DNA of 64,000 nt from NCBI GenBank assembly GCA_000328365.1, contig KB297742.1:378269-442268 (forward strand). Direction: 5' to 3'. This DNA comes from Capitella teleta. Lineage: Eukaryota > Annelida > Polychaeta > Capitellidae. How positions within the stretch are numbered: the first letter of the stretch is position 1; every line of letters starts with the position of its first letter. The position numbers were made by a program, and so were the translations under genes. Below are positions 44,861 through 54,582 of the stretch, piece by piece. The notes under the pieces were generated by a model. The model saw only the letters and a list, made by a program, of their open reading frames with translations, was not told where the DNA came from and ran no database searches.

Positions 44861-46549
44861 TGCACCCTGGGCTCCTGGCTGGTGAATTCTTGGTTTAAAA
44901 CTTTGCATAATAAATGCATGTAGATCGAAAGAGAGTCAATGCATCTCGATGCATCATTTACTGTGATTTTTAAACTTACTCTTCGAAGGCTGACACCAAA
45001 GACTGCAATTATTCAATTACTATTATAAAATACTACCAGTATATCATTATAGGCGATCGCCAGGTTGATGTAACAGGTTACTCGGGTTTGTACTATGGAT
45101 AAAACCCGCTTAGTGAATGGCTTAAACGAGCAGTGACAGTCCCTGACGGTTATCCCGGTGCATGGACTGCCAGACAGGAGACGATCAAGCTCGAAACAAA
45201 AAACATATTGTGATATATGAATAACTTAACTAAAATGATGCAATCTTTTCTGATCATTGCGAAAAACAACTTTTGTATGAAATGTTTAAAACAATAGCCT
45301 GCTGTGACTGCCCCTGTCAATTATCCAAGTCGAATACTAGACGGGGCCAATCGTTACACTTATAAATGGAGAACCGTTCACAAACCTGAATGAACATGAC
45401 CACAAGGAGAAACAGCATGCACGAAACCACGCGGGCGTGGGATGAATATATACATATCTTTATTCATACACACAAGTGGTATAAAATGAACAGAGGAAAA
45501 ATAAGAAAAAAGAAAAAAATCAACAAAAAAATCAACAAAAGTCAAAGACACTCGTACATGTAATCCACAATATCGGAGAAGTGCTGGTGCTCAGTTGGCG
45601 GTGATCAACATAACGGTATGCAACACTGGATCAGGATTCCAGAAGACAAACCACAAATCCGAGGCAGTGCCAGGTTGGAGCTTGGTTTCTCGTTTTGAAA
45701 TCGTACGCCGAATTCATTTATCCCGCTCTCCCCTCTCATATATTCGGGAGTTCTGTCCTACCCATCAGCACATGCAATCATCCACGAATCGGCACCGTTT
45801 GGCAGTACAATCACAAAAGTCAAATTCAATCATTGTCCTCGCAATGAACTTGGTTTGGTAAAAATCCGATGGTAAATTAAGAGGACTTCTGAGTTCTGAG
45901 CGATTTTATGCACGATAACAGCGTATTTAAACAGTTAAGGGCTGGATACGGGACCGACGATTGGGATCCCGACGTACTACTAGTATTTGTAGTCAGAACG
46001 AATACCGGGGTCCTAAGGCGACCGACGTTCGCGCAGGTCCCAGTAACCAGAGCCCGATTCTAAAATCAAATCTCGTTAAGACGACTTCGCTAGTCGTGTA
46101 ACGCCAATGGACTTTAGGGCGGTAAACACCGCAGTCGCTATGGCAACGGTGCGTCGGAATGGCGATGTTTCTTTAAATAATCAATTATTTTTGTTGAACA
46201 TTGGCCGATTGATTCTGATAATGTTGTTCGTTGCATATAAAACTCAATACATGTATGGAGATTGATGTTTGCATTGCAGCTAAACAGATCATCTCACGTA
46301 TCAGCAATCTAAATGTGCAAAAGCAGATATCTTTGCCATCGGATCATGCCTCCAACGAAGTAACTGTGGATCTGAGCAGGTGCATGGTCCCTCCAATCAG
46401 CACTCTGAGACGGACTGAAGAACTTGGAGCGCATTACATACTAGAGCATCGAGTCTGCAAACAAGGAGTCAAGGACCTCCATTGGACCGCGTCGATGAGG
46501 GTGTATTCCACATCAAAATGCAGAACAGAGAGCCCCAGTCATTGACTCA
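44861..46549. other. Intergenic stretch before the LINE
   Basis: No gene recognised. It holds a CCAAT box (46103) and an RFX X-box-like palindrome (46134-46147), listed separately. The part after 46231 may already be degraded LINE 5' sequence. Confidence 0.5.
46134..46147. promoter_or_regulatory. RFX X-box-like motif
   Basis: GTCGCTATGGCAAC differs at two positions from the symmetric RFX site GTTGCCATGGCAAC and lies 30 bases from a CCAAT. X-boxes mark promoters of cilia genes, but no start exon is visible on either side. Confidence 0.3.
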
Positions 46550-47402
46550 CCAGAAGGAGACTTGAACCAAGTTGCAGAACAGCTAAACGAGGCCATCCAT
46601 GAGGCAGCGAGGGTATCAAAGAGACCTAGGAGCCAGCAGGGTCCTCGATGAGACAGGCAACAGGAGCGCTGGACCCGTATCATTCAAGCAGGAGATGCCA
46701 GAACTCCACTGGTTGGAATGGGAGCATTAAAGAAGACTCATAAGACAAACCTGCGAACGAAGCATTCAAATCCTACTTCGAAACACTGTTAAATCCACGC
46801 ACAGCAGAACTGCCTGCCCTGGACTACTCATCTTGCCCATACGTGCCTTTGCTTGATGACCCATTCACCCCCGCTGAAGTGCAGGGCGCAAGCAAAGCAA
46901 CTAAGAGCAAAGCTTTCCTCGGTGCATGTCCTGGCCTCTTTCATTGACTACCTCAGCAGTGGCTCCTCTTCCTCACTCAGATGTACAACGCCGTCTTCTC
47001 CTCATCCTCATACCCAGAGGTCTGGACGCGTTCTCTCCTTATGCCCCTGTCACAATATCATGCTATTGTGCCACGTATGGCCCCGTATGCATTAGCGCGG
47101 AGATACGCGAGAAAAATTCAGAAAATGGTCTTTTCCACGTCTTGTCTACGTCTTGTCTACGATCACGCCAAGTATCACGAGGTATATGGCGCAGTATCTC
47201 CAAGCATTTGCCCACGCTATGTCACGTAATGTTTACGCATTACTCACGACTACGTCACGATCTGGTTCGTTATGTCCCCGCATGTGTACGTATGGTCACG
47301 CCTTATCCACGCCTTATCCACGCACGTCTACGCACGTCTACGCATTGTCCACGCGTTGGGTACGCTCGGTTCCGACTGGCTGCGCATTGTGGGTACTGGG
47401 GG

Positions 47403-47410
47403 TATATATA
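47403..47410 (+). promoter_or_regulatory. TATA box of the Harbinger element
   Basis: tatatata about 100 bases before the transposase ATG (47512). Confidence 0.4.
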
Positions 47411-47511
47411 AGGGGGTTATCCCAAAATTGTCACATTCCATCCAGATCTTCACAGGGTACGTGCACTTCATTATTATCATCAAAATTCTTTGAGTTTGGC
47501 AGTTGGCAGTC

Positions 47512-47829
47512 ATGGCACACATAATGAGAGCAGCAGACCTGAGGGTGATGAATGCTGCACTTGTCCTGGACCAGGACAGAAACTTGAACGCGGTAGCTAG
47601 AGCCATGGCTGAGGAGGCTAGGAGGAGACAGGCAGCTCGGAGAAGATGGTGGGTGCGGCCGTGGTTTGTCAGGCGACCTGAGCAAGGTTGGTTTGAGCAG
47701 CTCATGAAGGAGCTGCAGGTTGAGGATGTGGCATCCTTCCGCAACTTTATACGAGTTGAGCCAGCTCTGTTCCGGGAGCTCCGTATCTCCGTATCTCATG
47801 CGTGGACATACGGGAAGGCATTAACGTGA
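47512..47829 (+). pseudogene. HARBI1-like transposase, N-terminal fragment (105 aa)
   Basis: Starts at the ATG 47512. Contains RRRWWVRPWFVRRPEQGWFE followed by EDVASFRNFIRVEPALFREL, the characteristic start of PIF/Harbinger transposases (WWVRPW, then an F-x-N/Y-F-R-M block). It stops soon after, without any DDE catalytic region; the family is usually about 350-400 residues. Confidence 0.75.
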
Positions 47830-50211
47830 AGGTGTGATCTTGGCATTATCCTTTTATTCAAGTCTGGGCAACGCAATGTGTGCTGAAACTACCGAGGAAT
47901 TAGTATTATGTACAGTGCAGCAAACGTATACGACCATCTCCTTAATCGCCGTCTCACACAATGGATGATCATCAATGTTTCACAAGCAGGCGCACAGAAA
48001 GGGCGTGGATGCCTCGAACAGATCATAACGCTTCGCCTCCTCACAGACTATGCGAAACGGAAAGAGAAGAGACATGTTCCTGTTGTTTGTTGACTTTCAG
48101 AAGGCGTATGATAAGGTGCCACGCAGGAAGCTGTTTGAATGTCTGATGGAGAGGGGGTGCGGAGGAGTCATGCTCAGTGCCATCGAAGCTCTGTATCAGG
48201 ACACCAAGTTCTGCCTCGGCTCTGCCATCGACATTGACTCATCTGTTGGATTCCGGCAAGGTGCACCGACAATTAAGTTGCCTCCTTTTTGTCTTGTACA
48301 TTGATAAGCTAAGCAGAATGCTCCAAGCACACGAAGAAGACGCTTTCCTCGGTCGGCTGCATGCTATGCTACTCATGGACGATACTGTCATCATGGCGAC
48401 ATCACGTGCAAGACTCATTGAAAAGTTGCGGACGCTGGAATCCTTCTGTGACCAATATGGCATGCTAATGAACCATAAGAAAAGCAAGTTGATGGTCATA
48501 AACGGACAGAAGGAGGACAGGCTCCCCATTGAGTTCACTGGCGCAACAATACGCCACGCAACCCACTATATGTATCTGGGCGCCCATTTCGCAGAAGACG
48601 GCAGGATGGCTTCAAAGATGAAACACCAGTTGGAGGAGTGCAGGAAGCACGTAATCAAGTTTGCAGCATTCGTCCAGAAGAACAGCAACATGCCGTTCAC
48701 CTTCAAATATAAAGTACTCACTGCTGCCCTGTCTGCATCTATGTTGTACAGCTGTGAATCATGGTTGACGGACAACACATCCGGGGTGAACAAGCTGTAC
48801 ATGGCTGCAATGAAGATGCTGCTCGGCGTTTGCACAACGACCCACAACTCTCTCTGCCAAATCGAAATTGGCATCCCGGAGCTCAAGAGCACAATACTGA
48901 AACGGCAGGGAGCTTTCTTCCGAAAGTTCCGACAGAAATCTGCTGGTGACGAACCCCTGGCTCACGCGCTGAACCTGGTCCAGCGAGAAGGGATGGGGCA
49001 ACGCCTCACCGACGCAGCCGAGACTGATGGAGACCCGGAGCTGGCATCCTTAAAGAACATCCGCCGCCAGGGCCGCCAGAAAGCAGCCGACGGTGCAACG
49101 CGCCACCAAACGTATCTACAGATGAATCCTGATCTGTGCGTCCACTCAATATACGAAAACACGGAGGAGTATGTTCCCGACAGCAGAAGAGTTGCAGCCA
49201 CCAGATTCCGTCTCTCCTCTAACGAGCAGACGATGGAGCCGAATTCCCCGGGAGAACCGTGTGTGTGCTTGCGACGCGACTTCTGTACAGGACGAGACGC
49301 ATGTCGTGTTGTACTGCTCACACTGCCCACCTGAAAGCGCTGCTGACACCACCACTGAACTCTGTTGCTGATATGTTTATCTTGAACAACAATGTTATTG
49401 CAAAGTTATGCCAAGACATTTTGAATGTATTTTATTAATGGTATTTCTCTCACTGGACGTATGTGTCAGTAAATCCTGCCCTTACCTTACTTTACCTTAT
49501 ATACAGAACTTATTTATTATGAGACAATTACATAACATAAAACATAAATCCGCACTAGTAGAATCACTCTACTCAAAAATGTGACACGAAACACTATCTT
49601 GGTCAGCACTGGGACAAGAGCAATGCTGGATTGCGAAGACCTCCATTGGCATGGACTCTAGGTACATATGTATCACAACGCCACTATCTCCACGTTATGA
49701 TTCAGATGTGCTGATCACACCATGCTGTGATTCCTGTGAATGATTCCAAGTGGGTCGCCAGACTAAGAAACTGACCTACATCAGTTTGAAATCGGAGATT
49801 TCTTATTTGCTTCAGAATTTATTGGAATCGTGGATAATTTAACGAAATCCGAAATTCTGAATGCACCAGTCCTCAATCATACGAGACTTCCATGGTCATA
49901 TTGTCTTATAATGCTTCATTATTTTTCTTTTTGAATTTTTCTACCAATGCAAATGACTTTAGTTTTCTTCTCTCCACACTTTTTCACAAATATCTAGTTT
50001 ATAGCTAGGTATTCTTGGCCCCTTTACATAATATAATTACGCGAGTAGGCTTTGGCATAAACATTGGTTTCAATCGGGTATTCCAAATAAAACAAGACAT
50101 CGAAGGAACTCCGACCATGGGTAAATCGATAGGAGATGCTTGAGTGTACTGATTAGTCATGATTGATAGAAGTACTAGAAGACGAACATGAATTTTTCTG
50201 AAACTATCATA

Positions 50212-50280
50212 CATGCCATTCGAACTGTGAACCTCAGACTTTCCTATAGACAACCTTGCCACTACACCACAAATTCAGAT
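50212..50280 (-). mobile_element. tRNA-like SINE head, family D copy 1
   Basis: The minus strand has A-box-like tagtggcaaggttgtc and B-box-like agttcgaatgg at tRNA spacing. Matches 50585-50655. Confidence 0.45.
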
Positions 50281-50584
50281 GGTAAAGCAGGTGACCGTAT
50301 CAAAGCATATAAGAATTGAAAAATTATACGGTAGTCAAGTTGATTATGTCTTTAATGGGCATAAATCTTGAACTAAATGTGTGATTGAAATCCATGAGCA
50401 CATTTCTTTAATAAAAATTTGTTCCCCGCAGAATGGCAATTGTTAGAATTCATTAGGTTCATTTGTTAGTGAATGAGGGAAATAATTGCTCATTAATTGA
50501 GTTAAAATAAGTTTAAATTCGAGATGACTGTTGCACAACTGTTACATTAAAAATGTTTGAACAAAACGTAAATTTAGAAAATGA

Positions 50585-50655
50585 TCAGGCATGGGATTAG
50601 AACCGTGAATCTCAGGTTCTCTGGTAGACCAACTTGCCACTAAAGCAACAAGAAA
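50585..50655 (-). mobile_element. tRNA-like SINE head, family D copy 2
   Basis: The minus strand has tagtggcaagttggtc and ggttctaatccc. The adjoining 110 bases (ggtagtcaagttg, gtgtgattg, agcacattt) also match copy 1. Confidence 0.5.
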
Positions 50656-50775
50656 CGTGATGAAACATCTGGCCATATCAAAATATAAAAGGACCAAAAA
50701 ATTAAATGGTAGTCAAGTTGGTGTTGTCAAGTGTCTTTTATGAACCGAGTGTGTGATTGGAGTCCATTAGCACAT

Positions 50776-51795
50776 TTGTACAAGTACAAATACAATTAAA
50801 AGTACAAGTACAAGTACGGGCTGGGTACAAGTACAAGTACAAGTACTTGTACGGGTACAAGTACAAGTATGGATACAAGTACAAGTGCAAGTGCAAGTAC
50901 AAGTATGGGTAAGGGTATGGGTACAGGTCACGTACAGATACAAGTGCGGGTACGGGTCGGGTACAAGTACAAGTACAAGTACAAGTACAAGTACAAGTAC
51001 AAGTACAAGTACAAGTACAAGTACAAGTACAAGTACAAGTACAAGTACAAGTACAAGTACGGATACAATTATGGATACAAGTACAAGTATAAGTACAAGT
51101 ACTGGTACGGGTCTCGTACAGATACAAGTACGGGTACGGGTCGAGTACAAGTAGGGTACTAGTACAGTACAAGTGCGAGTACAAGTACGAGTACACGTAC
51201 AATTACATGTACAAGTACGGGTCGGGTACAAGTACAAGTACAAGTACTTGAACGGGTATAAGTACAAGTATGGATACAAGTACAAGTGCAAGTGCAAGTT
51301 CAAGTATGGGTAAGGGTATGGGTACAGGTCACGTACAGATACAAGTACGGGTACGAGTCGGGTACCAGTACAAGTATGGGTACAAGGACAATGACAAGGT
51401 GAAGTACAAGTACTTGTACGGAAACAAGTATGGATACAAGTACAAGTACAAGTACAAGTACGGGTACGGGTACGGGTCGGGTACATGTAGTAGTGGTAGT
51501 ACAAGTACAAGTACAAGTACAAGTACAAGTACAAGTACAAGTACAAGTACAAGTACAAGTACAAGTACAAGTACAAGTACAAGTACAAGTACATGTACTG
51601 GTATCTGAACCAATACCTGTACCAGTACCAGTGCCGGTACCAGTACTTGTACCAGTATCGGTATCAATACCAGTACAAGTACCAGCACAAGTACAAGTGC
51701 GAGTACCAGTACTTGTACCATTACCTGTACTAGTACCTGTACCTGTACCAGTACTAGTATACCAGTAAAAGTGCAAGTACAATTACGAATGCAAG
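50776..51795. repeat. (GTACAA)n hexamer satellite with higher-order structure
   Basis: About 1 kb of GTACAA units with GTACGG, GTGCAA, GTATGG and, on the right, GTACCA variants. A variant-rich block at about 50833-50962 recurs at about 51240-51364, a ~405 bp higher-order period. All six frames are largely open, giving spurious polypeptides. It begins exactly at the edge of SINE-like unit D copy 2. Confidence 0.95.
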
Positions 51796-51984
51796 TATGA
51801 ATACAATTGTAGCTAGGTGTGAGTGTGAGTGTGAGAATTAAGAAGTGAACGAGAGAGCATGTGTAAGTGAAAGTGTGAGTGCAAGTGTGATTATAAGTTA
51901 AGTGTAAGTGTAAGTGTGATGATTTATAACTGCAATCCGTGAGCTTAATATTTGAAATTAAACTGAGCGAAAAAAAAAATTCTA

Positions 51985-52052
51985 TAGTGAGATTCGACCC
52001 TAGATGTCTCACTTGATAGTTCGCGACTCTACCACTCTGCCCTGAAGTAGGA
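51985..52052 (-). mobile_element. tRNA-like SINE head, family D-like copy 3
   Basis: The minus strand has cagagtggtagagtcgcg and gggtcgaatctcac (A and B boxes) followed by an A/T tract. More diverged from copies 1 and 2. Confidence 0.45.
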
Positions 52053-53079
52053 TGCTGGAAACGTGTGCTGTTTGAGGAATTTTAGCAGTTAACAGAAGTA
52101 ATTATTAGTTATAGTCATATAACTCATTAACTACTGGTGATAACCAAAAACTTGTGGGCATCAAAGTTGTAGATCACAGTTATACGCATCTAATGGCGAA
52201 AAGTTTTTACTCGTAAATGTTTATAGTTAAGGACCTGTGATTAGTTAAAAAATAAATTTCCTAATTAGACAACAGGACTTGTGCCACTATGAAGCATGGT
52301 ATCCTGGCTTTGTCAACCCTGATTTTCGTAGTTTTATGACAATTACTTGCAAAGCTACAGTCCCACTAAGAAGCAACATTCAACAGACGACTGTGACCTT
52401 GACCTTGACGTGATCTCTCCGAAAAATTTGGTGAAGCAGGATGACATGATGTATCTGACATTTGGTTCAGAGAACTTCCCATAATGTATAATTAAGTGCT
52501 AATTATTGAGTAATTAACTCATTACTGTAACTATAATGATTTTACACACTAGGTTCAAATACAAAACTTGTGCACGTTGTTAATATGCATTGAATGGTGA
52601 AAACTTTATTGAAAACCGAGCTGAATTCACGAAGTTATGAACATGAGTAGATTTTGCACTTAATTGCCTCGTGTGACCTTGACCTAATTGATTTAAAACT
52701 TCTTTCAGACCTGCGTCTGTATTAAATGCATAATGTGACAAAGTTTCAAAGCTCTAAGTGTACAAACACCAGAGATCTCGTGCATTAAACATAATGCGGA
52801 CAAACACACAAACGGAGGCTATCGATATATAGGTAAATCTATGATTTACCCATAATAAATCTCAACCGCTCTCGCCATGCTTGGACTTCAAATCGCCCCT
52901 CAATAAATCATCAATTAGTTTTTCCTTTCAATAAAATCATCAATTAGTTTTTTGCTTTCCTTTCTCAAATCTGGCAATTTATCCTTCCCATCGATTTTAA
53001 CAAATACTCCAAGCCAGTGCTTGTTGTAAACAGGTCTTGAGAATGTCTGAAATCATAACGTCCAAACGAAGTTATGTGA
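52053..53079. other. Intergenic stretch
   Basis: AT-rich sequence with no recognised gene. cctcaataaatcatcaattagttttt and a near copy at 52928-52955 form a small tandem duplication (about 52900-52955). Confidence 0.5.
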
Positions 53080-53153
53080 CATAATGTTAAGAAAAATGGT
53101 CAATGGTCGATTGTATGTCATAAAGAATCTTTTTCGTTCAACACTTTTTATAG

Positions 53154-53352
53154 CTGGCTTGATGGTTTTCAAGAATCTGTGCAGTGTATGTGCATGAAAC
53201 TGCAGCCTGTTGACTACAAAGGCATGCATGCCATCAAATACATTTTGCTAGCTCAGAAGTTCGGCCGGCCAGATGGCTTCACTGATGCCAAGGTTCCGTT
53301 GGACCAATCTGTTGATAAGAAAATAAGCCCACAAAAGATCACAGCTAGTTAA
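53154..53352 (+). CDS. Possible orphan last exon (unrecognised)
   Basis: A frame open from 53080 to TAA at 53350-53352. Text from 53155 looks coding: WLDGFQESVQ, then LQPVDYKGMHAIKYILLAQK, FGRPDGFTDAKVPLDQSVDK. It is preceded by an acceptor-like acactttttatag at 53141-53153. No family recognised and no upstream exon or promoter found, so it may be a relic or the end of a gene whose other exons lie in the repeat-rich left side. Its codon use contrasts with the AT-rich surroundings. Confidence 0.35.
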
Positions 53353-54582
53353 ACAAAACAGGAATCATTCCATTCCTGTCCTGTTTTCACGATTATTTAA
53401 GTAAGAAAACAGTAAATCGAGCATTCTCAAAAGGAGCCATTTTAATATAAAATATGACATTGCAGACTGTGAATGAACAGCCCACTCATCCGTTTCAATA
53501 AGAGTACAATTACAAAATGTTGAATACAAGCTATAATGCACATGGTTCGTAATTAATAAATGAAAAATATGAAACACAAAATATTTTGGGTCCGGTTTGA
53601 GAAACGAGAAAATAATTTTGAAATTATGCACAAGACAAAAAAGGCTTTGTTGGGTGGGCATCGGGAAAAAAAAATATAACTCGCACATCACAACACGTCT
53701 TTTTCTTTTGTATTGGTAGAAAAATATAAGATTTCTCTCTAATTAACATGTAATTATCCTGATGGTCTGGTTGGTTCGCACACATGCAAGTGCGAAAGAA
53801 ACAATAAATTCTGAAGAAAAGGGTTAAAAAAAGAAAAAAAAAAAAAAAAAAAAAAGATAATTTGTGAACTGCATAAAAACATGGTTTGAAAATGAAACTA
53901 TTTATAACAAATGATAATAATTATAATAATAGTAATAATAATAGTAATAAATTCAACAAATCCAAGTCTCACTGAGCAAATTGATTTTTCAACAGTTTTT
54001 TTGTTTCTGATTTCAGATATTTGTAGCCGATGATTAAAAAAAAAAATTAAACTACTAAAAAGTGAAGAGGAAAAAGGAAATGAGAGAGAAAAATAAAAAT
54101 TATTGCTATTTTTTCCACTTAATACAGTTAGAATAATATTTACACACATTTAAAATCCAGGTCGATTATAACCAAGTTCATGCTTGAAAAGAAAATAAAT
54201 TCTGCAAGGATTCTTCTTTACATCTTTTTCTTTTTTTTTTGGTTTCAGAAATTTGGTTTCCAAAAATGTGCAAGGGGAGGTAGTAAAAAATAAAGAAGTC
54301 TGGAAGCCAACGGGACCACATGCATATCTATTGCCAAGTACTACATAGAAGGGCGTCAAGGCGTGAGGGGTTATGGGAGGAGGGGTTGGGGGGAGGAGGA
54401 GGGGGGTGTTCATGCACAGCACAAACAGCCCCCACCCCCCACCTCCAAAAAGGAACTCTGAGAATTGCATCCAGTAGAGAAGTGGACCTGCAGGCTTTGT
54501 GCATGCGTCAAACGGCTCTCCTCATCATCCGAGTGAGAACCGATATCAGTCTTTTGAAATCAGCAGTCATAATTATTTGTTA
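53353..54582. other. CTDSP 3' flank
   Basis: Probable 3' UTR of the minus-strand CTDSP gene plus an A tract (53833-53855), (TAA)n-type sequence (53910-53950) and a G-rich stretch (54362-54410). No other gene. Confidence 0.5.

Larger units (their letters stand above)
47042..47845 (+). mobile_element. Truncated PIF/Harbinger DNA transposon inserted in the LINE
   Basis: 804 bp flanked by TTA direct repeats (47039-47041 and 47846-47848), the target duplication typical of PIF/Harbinger. Termini are imperfect inverted repeats (TGCCCCTGTCACA and TGCCAAGATCACA). It carries short tandem motifs (acgtctacgc, ccttatccacg) at about 47140-47350, a TATA box at 47403-47410, and one transposase fragment. The catalytic domain is missing, so the copy is non-autonomous. 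Confidence 0.75.
46550..49495 (+). mobile_element. Decayed non-LTR retrotransposon (LINE), split by a Harbinger insertion
   Basis: Pre-RT text (AFKSYFETLLNP, SYPEVWTRSLL) up to 47041 continues after the insert with LFKSGQRNVC, NYRGISIM, FVDFQKAYDKVPRRKLF, the catalytic box as MDDTVIMA (about 48374) and GMLMNHKKSKLMV. The C-terminal part has YKVLTAALSASMLYSCESWL and a zinc-knuckle-like ENRVCACD...QDETHVVLYC near 49255-49315. It is carried by at least three frames with stops, so inactive. It ends in CTTACC-rich repeats (about 49480). 5' border uncertain; no endonuclease seen. Clade not assigned, but it differs from the CR1-like copy at 22922. Confidence 0.85.
49496..50775. other. Repeat-bearing intergenic stretch
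   Basis: Two diverged repeats of one unit (50212-50415 and 50585-50775), each with a minus-strand tRNA-like head, then the start of the hexamer satellite. No gene. Confidence 0.6.

Noticed and set aside
50738-52012. Several long frames with Tyr-Leu, Thr-Cys, Ser-Thr and Val-Gln repeats
   Set aside because: Open in all frames because of the GTACAA hexamer; no start context, splice sites or family.
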